This document shows, one piece after another, positions 18,342 through 27,722 of a DNA stretch of 64,000 nt. Location: positions 12,326 to 76,325 of the forward strand of contig PBJR01000011.1 of assembly GCA_002721175.1 (NCBI GenBank), written 5' to 3'. A program made the translations under genes and the position numbers. The notes under the pieces were generated by a model. It made no database searches and was not told where the DNA came from. It worked only from the letters and a program-made list of their open reading frames with translations. This DNA is from Flavobacteriaceae bacterium (GTDB lineage Bacteria > Bacteroidota > Bacteroidia > Flavobacteriales > Flavobacteriaceae). How positions within the stretch are numbered: position 1 is the stretch's first letter; each line of letters opens with the position of its first letter.

Positions 18342-19883
18342 CTATTTGGAGTCTTCAAATTTTTGCTTAATCACTTCGGCTATGGACTTATTTTCTATTT
18401 TACTTTCTAACCACGATAAGATGTCTAAATACAGAAAAGCTCTTTTTTCATATGGATGGTTCTCATATTTTAAAAGTTTCCCATACAAATTTTTGAAAGC
18501 CTTTTTTATTTCATTTGGATAAATATCGCCAAGACTTTTTAAAAATAGAACCATTTCATTTTGAACAGAATACAAATCCTCCATTTTAATCAAAAACTTA
18601 TAGGTGTTTTTAATTAGAAAATCCATTCTAAAATCTAATCCTGCTTCATAGTGTGCAACTAGGTTTAAAATTCTTGAAAAACACATAAGATCTTCACGCA
18701 TTTGTAAGGATTTATTTGAAATGATTTTTGAAAGGAAATAAATTGATTTATCGTAATTACCTGCACCAAAGTACAGACATGCAATTTTATAGTAAAACAT
18801 CATCACGTGGTGTTCATCAATTAGCTCAATGTATTTGTTTAAACCAACTAGGACTTTATCTACAATAAACAAACCTTCATTAAATGTCCCTTGAATAAAA
18901 TGAAGATTTATTTTATTAGAATATAAATACAAAAAAATTAATCCATCTATGTTTTCGCCACTAGCAAAGTCCTTTTTTTGAACGATTCTTTCAAAATCTA
19001 ATAAAACTCTTTTAAACTTCTCATTATGTTTAATGAAAAAGAGTGATTCCAAAAGATATTGATACCCCTTGATAAAAAAAACAGGGTGTAACTTGATCAT
19101 AATTTTATTTTCGTGAAATAAGTCAACCCATTTGGCAGAGTACTTATAACACGATTTAAAATCTTGAATCAAAAAACTATACCACAAATAAGACTTATAT
19201 AACCACAGTTTTTCCCTAAAACCTAAATTTTCAATTTTATAATTTGGTATTCTTTTATTAAAATATTCAGTTACCTTCTTATATTCGAGGTCACTTTTAA
19301 CATAACCTGCTTTTAAAAAAAGACCATATAATTGCAACGATAAATTGGATAATTTACTTGCAATAACATTTTCAATGCTCAATTCCTCAGCTTGACGAGA
19401 TAATTCATCTGCTCTATTATTTAAACTTCTAGTAATGTATTGAGATTCAATAACCTTTTCCAATTCAACAATTTCATAAGCTATATTTTTTTCTTGATTT
19501 TTAACAGCTGCTAATTTCGCTTTGTCTAATAATTTTAAACTTTGTTTGTATAACCCTTTATGATACAAAATTGTAGCAAAATCTAACTGTTCTCTTAATT
19601 GAATTCTCAAATTTTTGTGAGAAGGACTTAATTTCAAACTAATTAAAATTTGTTTATAGAGATGCGACTTAAGATTTGACAATTGTTGCTTTTTAACAAA
19701 TCCAGCTTTAAGAATTAAATCTTCATCATAAAACTTTAGACTATCAATTGTTCTAAAAAGAGATAAAAATTTTGAATTATCATTGGCTCCCAATCGGCCT
19801 ACAAATAATTTAAATTGCCTCTTTTCAGATTTGGTTAAAGATTTTATCAAAACAAATAAATTATCCTTGAAAACTTTACTCAT
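18342..19883 (-). CDS. Conserved hypothetical helical protein (TPR-like)
   Basis: I do not recognise a function. The 513-residue product is highly helical with no signal peptide and no clear membrane segment, so it is probably cytosolic. It opens with KSLTKSEKRQFKLFVGR (about 14-30), a motif I associate with a Bacteroidota-specific family of helical proteins often present in several copies per genome. The middle (about 100-400) reads as amphipathic helix pairs compatible with tetratricopeptide-like repeats, for example YHKGLYKQSLKLLDKAKLAA near 112-131. It is the first minus-strand gene upstream of the polyprenyl synthase, with a 116-base gap, and diverges from leuA. Codon use looks like that of the neighbours. 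Confidence 0.75.
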   Translation of the reverse strand: MSKVFKDNLFVLIKSLTKSEKRQFKLFVGRLGANDNSKFLSLFRTIDSLKFYDEDLILKAGFVKKQQLSNLKSHLYKQILISLKLSPSHKNLRIQLREQLDFATILYHKGLYKQSLKLLDKAKLAAVKNQEKNIAYEIVELEKVIESQYITRSLNNRADELSRQAEELSIENVIASKLSNLSLQLYGLFLKAGYVKSDLEYKKVTEYFNKRIPNYKIENLGFREKLWLYKSYLWYSFLIQDFKSCYKYSAKWVDLFHENKIMIKLHPVFFIKGYQYLLESLFFIKHNEKFKRVLLDFERIVQKKDFASGENIDGLIFLYLYSNKINLHFIQGTFNEGLFIVDKVLVGLNKYIELIDEHHVMMFYYKIACLYFGAGNYDKSIYFLSKIISNKSLQMREDLMCFSRILNLVAHYEAGLDFRMDFLIKNTYKFLIKMEDLYSVQNEMVLFLKSLGDIYPNEIKKAFKNLYGKLLKYENHPYEKRAFLYLDILSWLESKIENKSIAEVIKQKFEDSK

Positions 19884-20035
19884 AACAACAAAATGTTTTT
19901 TGGCCTGACAGAACCAAGATATTACATTGAATTACATTAAACTTATTGATAGTAAATTTATAAAAATAATTTAGGTTAAAAATTTAAAAAAAATTACTTT
20001 CGTGTAGGATATCGGGTTTAATATATTTTTCAAAA

Positions 20036-21205
20036 ATGTCTAAAAACATTATTCAAATTTTTGATACTACATTGAGAGATGGTGAACAAGTACCTGGGTG
20101 TAAACTCAATAAATCTCAAAAAATTATAATTGCAGAACAGCTAGATCTCATGGGCGTTGACATCATAGAAGCTGGTTTTCCTGTTTCAAGTCCTGGAGAT
20201 TATTCTTCAGTTTCGGAGGTTAGTAAAGTTGTGAAAAATGCTGCTGTTTGTGCACTAAGTAGATCAGTTGAAAAAGATATAGAGATTGCCGCAAAGGCAT
20301 TAAAATTTGCAAAATCTCCAAGAATTCACACTGGAATTGGAACATCTGATTTTCATATAAAGTTTAAATTTAAGTCTAATAGAAATTCCATAATTGATCG
20401 CGCAATTAGAGCTGTAAAATATGCCAAAAAATTTGTTAAGGATGTTGAGTTTTATGCTGAAGATGCTGGTAGAACTGATAACAAATATCTAGCAAAAGTT
20501 TGCGAGTCTGTGATAAAAGCTGGAGCAACTGTATTAAATATTCCTGACACCACTGGGTACTGTTTACCAGACGAGTATGGTTCTAAAATTAAGTTCCTCA
20601 GGGAAAATGTTAGAGGGATAGAGAAAATTACTATATCGTGTCACTGCCATAATGACCTAGGCCTAGCAACTGCAAATTCTATTCAGGGTATTATGAATGG
20701 TGCTAAACAAATTGAATGCACAGTAAATGGAATCGGTGAAAGAGCAGGAAATACTGCTTTAGAAGAAGTTGTAATGATTATGAAGCAACATCCTTCTTTA
20801 AAAATGGATACCAATATTAATACTTCAATGCTTTATGGAGTGAGTCAAATTGTTTCTGATAATATGGGTATTTACACTCAACCAAACAAGGCTATTGTTG
20901 GGGCCAATGCATTTGCTCACAGTTCTGGTATTCACCAAGACGGAGTTATAAAAAATAGGAAAACTTATGAGATTATTGACCCTAAAGACGTTGGTGTAAC
21001 TGAATCTGCAATAGTTCTCACTGCTAGATCTGGAAGGGCAGCATTAGCCTACAGAGCAAAGAATATTGGTTATGAACTCACTAAACTTCAATTGGATGTA
21101 ATTTACACTGATTTTTTAAAATTTGCAGATGTTAATAAAGAAATCAATGACAATGATATTCATAAAATAATTGAGTCTAGCTATATATACCAAGAACTTC
21201 GCTGA
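20036..21205 (+). CDS. leuA: 2-isopropylmalate synthase, short form
   Basis: LeuA condenses acetyl-CoA with 2-ketoisovalerate, the committed step of leucine synthesis. The protein shows the TIM-barrel HMGL signature [13 protein letters not shown] near residues 9-21, the metal-binding HCHNDLGLA near 204-212 (His-x-His), and NGIGERAGN near 234. At 389 residues it ends after the linker region and lacks the C-terminal LeuA dimer/regulatory domain of about 120 residues that binds leucine in classical enzymes of about 500 residues or more. Short forms are known in Bacteroidota. Homocitrate or citramalate synthases are of similar size, but the leuCDB genes downstream support the leucine role. leuC starts two bases after the stop. 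Confidence 0.9.
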   Translation: MSKNIIQIFDTTLRDGEQVPGCKLNKSQKIIIAEQLDLMGVDIIEAGFPVSSPGDYSSVSEVSKVVKNAAVCALSRSVEKDIEIAAKALKFAKSPRIHTGIGTSDFHIKFKFKSNRNSIIDRAIRAVKYAKKFVKDVEFYAEDAGRTDNKYLAKVCESVIKAGATVLNIPDTTGYCLPDEYGSKIKFLRENVRGIEKITISCHCHNDLGLATANSIQGIMNGAKQIECTVNGIGERAGNTALEEVVMIMKQHPSLKMDTNINTSMLYGVSQIVSDNMGIYTQPNKAIVGANAFAHSSGIHQDGVIKNRKTYEIIDPKDVGVTESAIVLTARSGRAALAYRAKNIGYELTKLQLDVIYTDFLKFADVNKEINDNDIHKIIESSYIYQELR

Positions 21206-21207
21206 GT

Positions 21208-22590
21208 ATGAAAGAAACACTTTTTGACAAAGTCTGGGATTCTCATGTTGTTGAATCCATAAAAAAAGGTCCTCAAATTTTATACATCGATAAACACCTT
21301 ATTCATGAAGTGACTAGCCCTCAGGCTTTTAATGAATTAAAAAAAAGGAAAATACCTATTTTTAGGCCTAAGCAAATTTTAGCTACTGCCGATCACAATA
21401 CCCCTACAAAAGACCAGCATTTGCCTTTAAGAGATGAATTATCAAGGAATCAGCTTAGCCAGCTTTCAAAAAACTGTACTGAAAACAATATCATGCTTTA
21501 TAACTTAGGACACAAATACAACGGAATTGTGCACGTTATAGCGCCTGAACTTGGTATAACCCAACCCGGTATGACAATTGTTTGCGGAGATAGTCACACC
21601 TCAACACATGGTGCATTTGGTGCCATAGCTTTTGGGATTGGAACAAGTCAAGTTGCACAAGTTTTTGCTAGTCAATGTGTATTAATAAATAAACCAAAAA
21701 GTTTAAGAGTGACTGTAAATGGATGTCTGAAAAAAGGTGTTTTACCTAAAGATGTTATACTTTACATTATATCAAAATTGGGAACGAATGCAGGAACAGG
21801 ATACTTTTGCGAATACGCAGGTGAGGTCTTTGAAAATATGAGCATGGAGGGAAGAATGACTGTCTGTAATATGAGCATTGAAATGGGAGCTAGAGGTGGT
21901 ATGATAGCTCCAGACCAAACTACTCTTGACTATTTAATTGGTCGAAAATATGTGCCTAAAGGTAATAAGTTTGATGAAAAAGCAACGTTTTGGAAAACTC
22001 TCAAAACTGATGAGGGTGCTAAATTTGACAAAGAATATTACTTTGCAGCTGAGGATATATCACCTATGATTACCTATGGAACAAATCCTGGAATGGGAAT
22101 TAAGATTACGGAAGATATCCCTGTAAAAAATAATGAATCTTTCGAAAAATCATTAGAATACATGAATCTCACCAAAGGCGAATCATTAATTAATAAAGAA
22201 ATAAATTATGTATTTATTGGTAGCTGTACTAATTCTAGAATTGAAGATTTTAGAGTCGCTGCAAATTATGTTAAAGGAAAGCAAAAGGCAAAAAATGTTA
22301 CTGCTTGGCTTGTACCAGGAAGTCGCCAAGTTAAGGCACAAATTAAAGCCGAGGGACTTCAAAATATATTTGAAGCAGCTGGTTTTGAATTGAGAGAACC
22401 TGGTTGCTCGGCTTGCCTTGCAATGAATGATGACAAAATTCCAAAGGGAGAATATTGTGTCTCAACATCAAACAGAAATTTTGAAGGCAGACAAGGGCCA
22501 GGTGCAAGGACTATATTAGCAAGTCCATTAGTTGCTGCAGCAACTGCCATAAAAGGAAAAATTATTGATATTACTCAAGAAAATACTTGA
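21208..22590 (+). CDS. leuC: 3-isopropylmalate dehydratase large subunit
   Basis: With LeuD it forms the 4Fe-4S isopropylmalate isomerase that converts 2- to 3-isopropylmalate. The 460-residue product has the aconitase-family cluster cysteines: FIGSCTNSR near residue 333 and CSACLAMN near 396. It also has the active-site [13 protein letters not shown] segment near 128. It lies between leuA (two bases) and leuD, whose start overlaps the leuC stop by four bases. The length is normal. The enzyme depends on Fe-S assembly, which the suf operon 12 kb downstream can supply. Confidence 0.97.
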   Translation: MKETLFDKVWDSHVVESIKKGPQILYIDKHLIHEVTSPQAFNELKKRKIPIFRPKQILATADHNTPTKDQHLPLRDELSRNQLSQLSKNCTENNIMLYNLGHKYNGIVHVIAPELGITQPGMTIVCGDSHTSTHGAFGAIAFGIGTSQVAQVFASQCVLINKPKSLRVTVNGCLKKGVLPKDVILYIISKLGTNAGTGYFCEYAGEVFENMSMEGRMTVCNMSIEMGARGGMIAPDQTTLDYLIGRKYVPKGNKFDEKATFWKTLKTDEGAKFDKEYYFAAEDISPMITYGTNPGMGIKITEDIPVKNNESFEKSLEYMNLTKGESLINKEINYVFIGSCTNSRIEDFRVAANYVKGKQKAKNVTAWLVPGSRQVKAQIKAEGLQNIFEAAGFELREPGCSACLAMNDDKIPKGEYCVSTSNRNFEGRQGPGARTILASPLVAAATAIKGKIIDITQENT

Positions 22591-23186
22591 TGGAAAAATT
22601 TAGCACCCTTAAATCCAGAGCAGTACCATTAAATATCTCTAATATTGATACTGACCAAATTATTCCAGCTCGTTTTTTAAAAGCTACTAATAAAAAAGGA
22701 TTTGGTGACAATCTTTTTAGAGACTGGCGTTTCGATAAAGTTGGAAATTTAAAATCTGATTTTCCTTTAAATAAACCGATCTACAGCGGAAGCATACTTG
22801 TCGTAGGAAATAATTTTGGTTGTGGATCGAGTCGGGAACATGCAGCTTGGGCTTTAACTGATTATGGATTTAAGGTGATTATTTCAAGTTTTTTCGCTGA
22901 TATATTTAAGGCTAACGCATTAAATAATGGCCTACTTACGGTTGAAGTTAGTGATGAGTTTCTTGTCTATCTTTTTAAATTGATTGAAGAAAATAATAAA
23001 ATTGAAATAATTGTTAATTTGAAAAAGCAAACGATAAACATTGACGGAGAATCAATGTCAACAAGCTTTGAGATTGATTCTTACAAAAAAACCTGTCTAA
23101 TTAAAGGCCATGACGATATTGCCTTTCTCTTGAGCCAAAAAGAAAAAATTATTTCCTTTGAAAAACAAAACATAAATTTAAAATGA
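22587..23186 (+). CDS. leuD: 3-isopropylmalate dehydratase small subunit
   Basis: LeuD is the swivelling small subunit of isopropylmalate isomerase. The 199-residue protein has the motif [14 protein letters not shown] near residues 20-33 and the substrate-phosphate/carboxylate loop [14 protein letters not shown] near 72-85. Two possible starts lie side by side (M1 or M2 of MMEKF); the first overlaps the leuC stop. The stop overlaps the leuB start by four bases. The arrangement leuC-leuD-leuB with overlaps implies coupled translation of one polycistronic transcript. Confidence 0.97.
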   Translation: MMEKFSTLKSRAVPLNISNIDTDQIIPARFLKATNKKGFGDNLFRDWRFDKVGNLKSDFPLNKPIYSGSILVVGNNFGCGSSREHAAWALTDYGFKVIISSFFADIFKANALNNGLLTVEVSDEFLVYLFKLIEENNKIEIIVNLKKQTINIDGESMSTSFEIDSYKKTCLIKGHDDIAFLLSQKEKIISFEKQNINLK

Positions 23187-24250
23187 CATTAAATATTGCT
23201 GTTTTACCTGGGGATGGTGTGGGTCCAGAAGTCATTGCTCAAGCATTAAAAGTTATGAAGGTAATTAGTATAAAGTTTAATCACAATTTAAATTTTTCCT
23301 TCGCTAATTTAGGTGCTATTGCAATAAAAAAGGAAGGAGTCCCACTTCCTAACAATACACTCAAAATCTGTAAGAACTCTGATGCTATTTTATTTGGTGC
23401 GATTGGAGACCCAAAATATGACAATAACCCCACAAAAAAAATTCGTCCAGAACAAGGATTATTAGAATTACGTAAACAATTAAACTTATTTGCTAATATT
23501 AGACCTGTAAAAGCTTATGAAACCACTTTAAAAAACTCGCCTCTTAAAAAGAAAGTAATTTGTGGAACAGATATTTTAATATATCGAGAATTAACTGGTG
23601 GATTATATTTCGGCGAAAAAAAAGTAACTAATGACGGTAATTATGCCTCAGATTTGTGTTCATATGGCAGACAAGACATCGAAAGAATAAGTGAACTTGC
23701 CTTTAAAGCTGCAAAAAACAGGAATAATAAACTAACCCTGATTGATAAAGCTAATGTATTAGAAACATCCAGGCTTTGGAGAAAAGTTGTCAAGGAAATT
23801 AGCAATAAATATCCTGAGGTTAAATTAGATTTTTTATTCGTTGACAATGCTGCTATGCAAATAGTTCAAAATCCTAAACAATTTGATGTGATTTTAACAG
23901 AAAATTTATTTGGTGATATAATTAGTGACGAGGCAAGCGTTATTGCAGGCTCAATTGGTTTGCTAGCCTCCGCATCAGTTGGTGATAAACATGCTCTTTT
24001 TGAACCTATTCATGGATCTTACCCTCAGGCGACTGGGAAAGGAATCGCAAACCCAATCGCATCCATTTTGTCTGTTGCTATGTTATTTGAACACTTTTCT
24101 TTAAGTGAGGAGGCCGCTATAATTAAAGAAGCTGTTGATGCCTCTTTAAAGTCAGGGATAACCACACCGGACCTTAACAATAAGTCTAGTAATATAACAA
24201 CTGAAAAAGTTGGTAGCTTTATCATAGATTATATTGATAAAATTGATTAA
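23183..24250 (+). CDS. leuB: 3-isopropylmalate dehydrogenase
   Basis: LeuB oxidises and decarboxylates 3-isopropylmalate to 2-ketoisocaproate with NAD. The 355-residue protein has the family start [10 protein letters not shown] near residues 8-17, [21 protein letters not shown] near 89-108 (substrate-binding Arg residues), and [20 protein letters not shown] (about 236-255) with the metal-binding Asp residues. The C-terminal [18 protein letters not shown] binds NAD. It is the last gene of leuACDB and is followed 60 bases later by a strong terminator. No ilv genes are adjacent, so 2-ketoisovalerate supply must be encoded elsewhere. Confidence 0.97.
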   Translation: MTLNIAVLPGDGVGPEVIAQALKVMKVISIKFNHNLNFSFANLGAIAIKKEGVPLPNNTLKICKNSDAILFGAIGDPKYDNNPTKKIRPEQGLLELRKQLNLFANIRPVKAYETTLKNSPLKKKVICGTDILIYRELTGGLYFGEKKVTNDGNYASDLCSYGRQDIERISELAFKAAKNRNNKLTLIDKANVLETSRLWRKVVKEISNKYPEVKLDFLFVDNAAMQIVQNPKQFDVILTENLFGDIISDEASVIAGSIGLLASASVGDKHALFEPIHGSYPQATGKGIANPIASILSVAMLFEHFSLSEEAAIIKEAVDASLKSGITTPDLNNKSSNITTEKVGSFIIDYIDKID

Positions 24251-24310
24251 TTGAAATTTACAGCTCAAAATTTAATTTGAAATAATCACTTCTGTTAAAT
24301 TTTATGAAAT

Positions 24311-24342
24311 AAAAAACCCCACAAAAAGTGTGGGGTTTTTTT
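24311..24342. terminator. Bidirectional rho-independent terminator between leuB and rng
   Basis: A perfect 7-bp GC-rich stem (CCCCACA at 24317-24323, TGTGGGG at 24329-24335, loop AAAAG) is flanked by six A on the left and seven T on the right. It can therefore end both the plus-strand leu transcript and the minus-strand rng transcript, whose stop codon lies at its edge. Confidence 0.93.
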
Positions 24343-24343
24343 A

Positions 24344-25891
24344 TCAAAACTTAATTGATTTGCCTTCATCGGTTTTAAACCGATATTCTAGATATGTGTA
24401 AGCATCTCTTGGCATTATTTTGATCCAAATCTTATATCTCAAAAACCATTTCATCCGGATCGATATAAAACCTTTTGTCAAAAAAGCTGCAATGAAAGGA
24501 TGAATATTCAAGGTCAATTTTTTCAAACCTCTTTTAACAATTGAGTCTAACTGATTATTAATTTTATCAATTAAAACAATAGGAGCCTCAATTTCGGATC
24601 CAAAAGGGCCATTTGGATTTGGCTCATTTGTCTTTATATTCATCTCTGGACGAACTCTCTGACGAGTTATTTGAATCAGCCCAAATTTACTTGGAGGTAA
24701 AATTTTATGTTTAGCACGATCTTCCTTCATTTCATCTATTAAATGATTAAATAGCTTTCTTCTATTTTCTGAGCTATTCATATCAATGAAATCCACAACT
24801 ATTATGCCCCCCATATCGCGAAGCCTGAACTGTCTCGCTAACTCTTTTGCCGCTATCAAATTAACTTCAATAGCAGTGTCTTCCTGATTTTTTTCCTTAC
24901 TAGTTCTATTCCCACTATTAACGTCAACCACGTGCAGAGCTTCAGTATGTTCAATTATTAAATAAGCTCCTTTAGGCAAACGAACAGTTTTACCAAAAGA
25001 AACTTTTATTTGCCGTTCAATGCCAAACTTCTCAAAAATAGGAGTTTTAGAGTTATAATATTTAACTATATCTTCTTTGTGAGGAGCAATTTCAAAAATA
25101 TAATCTTTAATTTTTGCACATAAATCGATGTTGTCAACAAATATTTTGGTGAAACTATCATTAAAAATATCCCGCAGAATTGAGGAAGCTTTATTCATCT
25201 CACCCAAAATTTTTGAGGGTGTTTGTGCATTTGGAATACGACTACAAACGTCTTCCCACTTTCTGTAAAGATTTTGTAAATCTCTATCAAGTTCAGCTAC
25301 TTTCTGACCTTGAGCTACAGTCCTAATTATTACTCCGAATCCCTTAGGAGTAATACTTTTGACTAAGCGCTTGAGCCTATCTTTTTCTGAGCTACTTTCG
25401 ATCTTTTGGGAAATTGAAATTCTGCTTGAAAATGGTACAAGGACTAAATAACGTCCAGCGAACGAAATTTCTGAACTTATCCTAGGACCTTTTGTTGAAA
25501 TAGGTTCTTTAACAATTTGAACCAGTAACGTTTGATTAGATTTGATAACCTTATCGATTTTACCATCTTTATCGATATCTTTCTCGTATACAAAATCATT
25601 TAGAGAAAAATTTTTATTTTTTCCTGTGCTTACACTTTTTATAAATTTCATTAAAGATAAAAGTCTTGGTCCTAAATCGTGATAGTGCAAAAATGCATCT
25701 TTTTGATAACCAACATTAACAAATGCAGCGTTTAGGCCAGGAATAGCTTTTCGTACTTTGGCTAAAAATACGTCGCCAACAGAAAATTTATTATTGTCTT
25801 TATCTTTTTGAAACTCAACTAGTTTTCCTTCTTTTAACAAGGCAAAATCAACATTGTCAGAATTAGAGCGAATTATTAGTTCTTTATTCAT
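24344..25891 (-). CDS. rng: Ribonuclease G/E family endoribonuclease
   Basis: This enzyme cleaves single-stranded AU-rich RNA and matures rRNA 5' ends. I chose the ATG at 25891 (MNKELIIRS...); an upstream in-frame ATG adds 16 residues that look unlike the family. The resulting 515 residues match RNase G rather than RNase E, which carries a long disordered C-terminus. An S1-like domain (about 35-120) with the RNase E/G insert is followed by the catalytic region: VVDVNSGNR near 330 and GGIIVVDFIDMNSSENRRKL near 365-384, with the metal-binding Asp residues, then ITRQRVRPE. The C-terminus ends in the shared bidirectional terminator. The 210 bases upstream hold a possible leader and a weak hairpin. 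Confidence 0.94.
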   Translation of the reverse strand: MNKELIIRSNSDNVDFALLKEGKLVEFQKDKDNNKFSVGDVFLAKVRKAIPGLNAAFVNVGYQKDAFLHYHDLGPRLLSLMKFIKSVSTGKNKNFSLNDFVYEKDIDKDGKIDKVIKSNQTLLVQIVKEPISTKGPRISSEISFAGRYLVLVPFSSRISISQKIESSSEKDRLKRLVKSITPKGFGVIIRTVAQGQKVAELDRDLQNLYRKWEDVCSRIPNAQTPSKILGEMNKASSILRDIFNDSFTKIFVDNIDLCAKIKDYIFEIAPHKEDIVKYYNSKTPIFEKFGIERQIKVSFGKTVRLPKGAYLIIEHTEALHVVDVNSGNRTSKEKNQEDTAIEVNLIAAKELARQFRLRDMGGIIVVDFIDMNSSENRRKLFNHLIDEMKEDRAKHKILPPSKFGLIQITRQRVRPEMNIKTNEPNPNGPFGSEIEAPIVLIDKINNQLDSIVKRGLKKLTLNIHPFIAAFLTKGFISIRMKWFLRYKIWIKIMPRDAYTYLEYRFKTDEGKSIKF

Positions 25892-25978
25892 AATGTTAAT
25901 TTTGGTCTTTACATGCAAATGTAAAGATTGATTATACAATAATTCTTTTAAATATCATAAGTGAAATTATGATTAAAA

Positions 25979-26001
25979 CTTGTAGCTAATAAAACTACAA
26001 G
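25979..26001 (-). terminator. Possible weak terminator upstream of rng
   Basis: On the minus strand a 7-bp stem (CTTGTAG ... CTACAAG, 9-base loop) is followed by TTTTAAT. It would end the transcript of the HU gene and the 29-residue protein gene before rng. The U-tract is short, so partial read-through or a mere leader hairpin for rng is equally possible. Confidence 0.4.
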
Positions 26002-26101
26002 TGTCACAGGATCTTATCCCGATTAATTCATTTATTCGCAAAGGCATACGAAATAACGAATTTAATGTCAATGAACGTAAAAGTAATACAAAGTTATTGG
26101 T

Positions 26102-26191
26102 TTACTTTTTCTTGTGTCGATTTGCACGACGCCTTTTCTTACGCTTATGCGTTGCAACCTTGTGTCTTTTTCTTTTTTTACCACTTGGCAT
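26102..26191 (-). CDS. 29-residue highly basic protein (AURKAIP1/COX24-like, probable ribosome-associated)
   Basis: A small intact reading frame starts with ATG at 26191 and stops with TAA at 26102. It encodes 29 residues, of which about 20 are Lys, Arg or His (begins MPSGKKRKRHKV, ends RRRANRHKKK). Tiny proteins of exactly this kind beside HU genes are widespread in Bacteroidota and, to my knowledge, are annotated as AURKAIP1/COX24-domain proteins, a motif shared with the mitochondrial small-subunit protein mS38. A role on the ribosome is therefore plausible but is inference. It begins 20 bases after the HU stop and probably shares its transcript. It is easily missed because of its length; the larger plus-strand open frames across it are shadows. 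Confidence 0.75.
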   Translation of the reverse strand: MPSGKKRKRHKVATHKRKKRRRANRHKKK

Positions 26192-26211
26192 ACTTTATAA
26201 ACTTTCTTTAT

Positions 26212-26505
26212 TTAATTATTAACTCGAACTTTTTTTTTAACAACTTCAAGAAAAATTTTCGACGGTTTAAAGGATGGAATGTTATGCGCTGGGATTTTGA
26301 TTGAAGTATTTTTTAATATATTTCTACCAATCTTCTCAGCGCGTGTTTTGATCACAAAACTACCAAAACCCCTGAGATAAACATTATTACCTGACTGCAA
26401 TGATTCTTTTACTTCTCGCATAAAAGATTCTAAGGTTGCTAGCACATCAGATTTTTCTATACCTAAATCGTCGGATATTTTTGTTACTATTTCTGCCTTC
26501 GTCAT
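26212..26505 (-). CDS. HU/IHF-family DNA-binding protein
   Basis: HU-type proteins are small dimeric nucleoid proteins that bend DNA. The 97-residue product has the N-terminal helical dimerisation part (MTKAEIVTKISDDLGI, the usual opening), the GFGSFVIKTR strand region near 47-56, and the DNA-contacting arm ending in IPAHNIPSFKPSK near 74-86, where the Pro-containing tip is expected. Whether it is an HU homodimer or an IHF-like subunit cannot be told from sequence alone. It has its own good promoter (26546-26578) and is followed by the 29-residue basic protein gene. Confidence 0.93.
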   Translation of the reverse strand: MTKAEIVTKISDDLGIEKSDVLATLESFMREVKESLQSGNNVYLRGFGSFVIKTRAEKIGRNILKNTSIKIPAHNIPSFKPSKIFLEVVKKKVRVNN

Positions 26506-26545
26506 AATTACTAAATTATAAAAGTAAATGATACCTGAGGGGATG

Positions 26546-26578
26546 CAAATATATGTATTTTAAATTCAATATATCAAA
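26546..26578 (-). promoter_or_regulatory. Bacteroidota-type promoter for the HU gene
   Basis: On the minus strand TTTG (26578-26575) and TATATTTG (26553-26546) are separated by 21 bases, close to the -33/-7 consensus TTTG...TANNTTTG. Transcription would begin near 26539, giving a leader of about 33 bases before the ATG at 26505. This is the best two-box match I found in the window. Confidence 0.6.
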
Positions 26579-26611
26579 CCAAAATAATTAAAATTTAATC
26601 CTTTAATATTT

Positions 26612-26619
26612 TATTTTTG
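26612..26619 (+). promoter_or_regulatory. -7 promoter element (TANNTTTG) for mutY
   Basis: TATTTTTG lies 15 bases before the mutY ATG at 26635. Transcription from it would begin near 26626, i.e. on top of the alternative TTG start, which favours the ATG as the true start. No -33 TTTG at correct spacing. Confidence 0.45.
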
Positions 26620-26634
26620 TAAATATTGAAAAAA

Positions 26635-27675
26635 ATGGATTTTAATTTAAGGGTAGCTGAATGGTATAGATCTCACAAAAGACCTCTACCTTGGAGAGAA
26701 TCAAAAGAGCCCTATAAAATTTGGTTATCTGAAGTTATACTTCAACAAACTCAAATTAAACAGGGATTACCCTATTATCTAAAATTTATAAAAAAGTACC
26801 CTTCAGTATTTGAGTTAGCAAAAGCCAGCGAGGATGAAATTTTAAAAAATTGGCAAGGGCTTGGCTATTACAGTCGGGCACGTAATCTTCATACCACAGC
26901 CAAACATATTGTTGATAAATTTGATGGTATTTTCCCTAATTCATATAAAGATTTAATTAAACTAAAAGGAGTTGGAGATTATACAGCAAGTGCTATTGCA
27001 TCTATTTGCTTTGAAGAATCCGTTGCAGTTTTAGATGGAAATGTGTACAGAGTGCTGTCCAGGTATTTTGGAATTCATACTCCGATTAACACAGGAAAAG
27101 GGTTTAGAGAATTTAAAACATTAGCAACAAAATTACTGCCATTAAGTCAATTTGGTGACTACAATCAAGCTGTTATGGATTTTGGGGCGAAACAATGCAA
27201 GCCTGTTTCACCTGACTGCAGAAAATGTACACTCAGTGAAAAATGTATTGCATTATCTGATGGCTTTGTTAAAACTTTACCCATCAAAATAAAAAATAAT
27301 AAAATTTTAAAGCGTTATTTCAATTTCATAATATTAAAAACGATTAACAATAGAACAATACTTGAGAAAAGATTACAAAAAGACATATGGAAAGAACTAT
27401 ATCAATTCCCCCTCATTGAAACAAAAGTGTCCATTACTAAAAAATCTCTAATTCTTAATGATGATTTTAAATCAAGGTTTGGAAATAAGCTAAAATCAAT
27501 TAAGCTGTTGAACTCAAAACAAATAATCCAAAATCTATCACATCAAAAACTTCATATTAAGTTTTGGGAAATTCAAATTGACAAAAAGTTAAAAAATAGT
27601 ATTGATTGGAAACAAACCAAAAGTTATGCATTACCAATTGTAATTGCAGAATTTATTAATAATTTTAGTAAATAA
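26635..27675 (+). CDS. mutY: A/G-specific adenine glycosylase
   Basis: MutY removes adenine mispaired with 8-oxoguanine. I chose the ATG at 26635 over the TTG at 26626 because the predicted transcript starts about there. The 346-residue product has PLPWRESKEPYKIWLSEVILQQTQ-type N-terminal sequence (helix with the catalytic Glu), the helix-hairpin-helix LKGVGDYTASAIA (near 108), the catalytic Asp in VLDGNVYRVLSR (near 134), and the 4Fe-4S ligands in the order C-x6-C-x2-C-x5-C near 193-209. The C-terminal NUDIX-like 8-oxoG recognition domain follows. It leads a probable operon with ssb, gldE and gldD. Confidence 0.95.
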   Translation: MDFNLRVAEWYRSHKRPLPWRESKEPYKIWLSEVILQQTQIKQGLPYYLKFIKKYPSVFELAKASEDEILKNWQGLGYYSRARNLHTTAKHIVDKFDGIFPNSYKDLIKLKGVGDYTASAIASICFEESVAVLDGNVYRVLSRYFGIHTPINTGKGFREFKTLATKLLPLSQFGDYNQAVMDFGAKQCKPVSPDCRKCTLSEKCIALSDGFVKTLPIKIKNNKILKRYFNFIILKTINNRTILEKRLQKDIWKELYQFPLIETKVSITKKSLILNDDFKSRFGNKLKSIKLLNSKQIIQNLSHQKLHIKFWEIQIDKKLKNSIDWKQTKSYALPIVIAEFINNFSK

Positions 27676-27722
27676 ATTATCAATTTTAAATATATTTATA
27701 TAAACTTTCTTAAAAAACAAAC

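Noticed and set aside
19884-20035. Leucine attenuator or T-box before leuA
   Set aside because: No Leu-codon-rich leader peptide, no terminator/antiterminator pair and no T-box sequence could be seen in the 152 bases.
25892-26101. Structured RNA or riboswitch in the leader of rng
   Set aside because: Only one simple 7-bp hairpin is visible, and it fits a weak terminator; no conserved riboswitch elements were recognised.
26001-26304. Overlapping plus-strand open frames of 73 and 79 codons
   Set aside because: They lie antisense to the HU gene and the 29-residue basic protein; their Cys/Phe-rich translations are the mirror of Lys/Arg-rich coding sequence on the other strand.
26626-26634. TTG as the start of mutY
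   Set aside because: The -7 element at 26612-26619 would place the transcript start at about this codon, so the ATG at 26635 is the better start.
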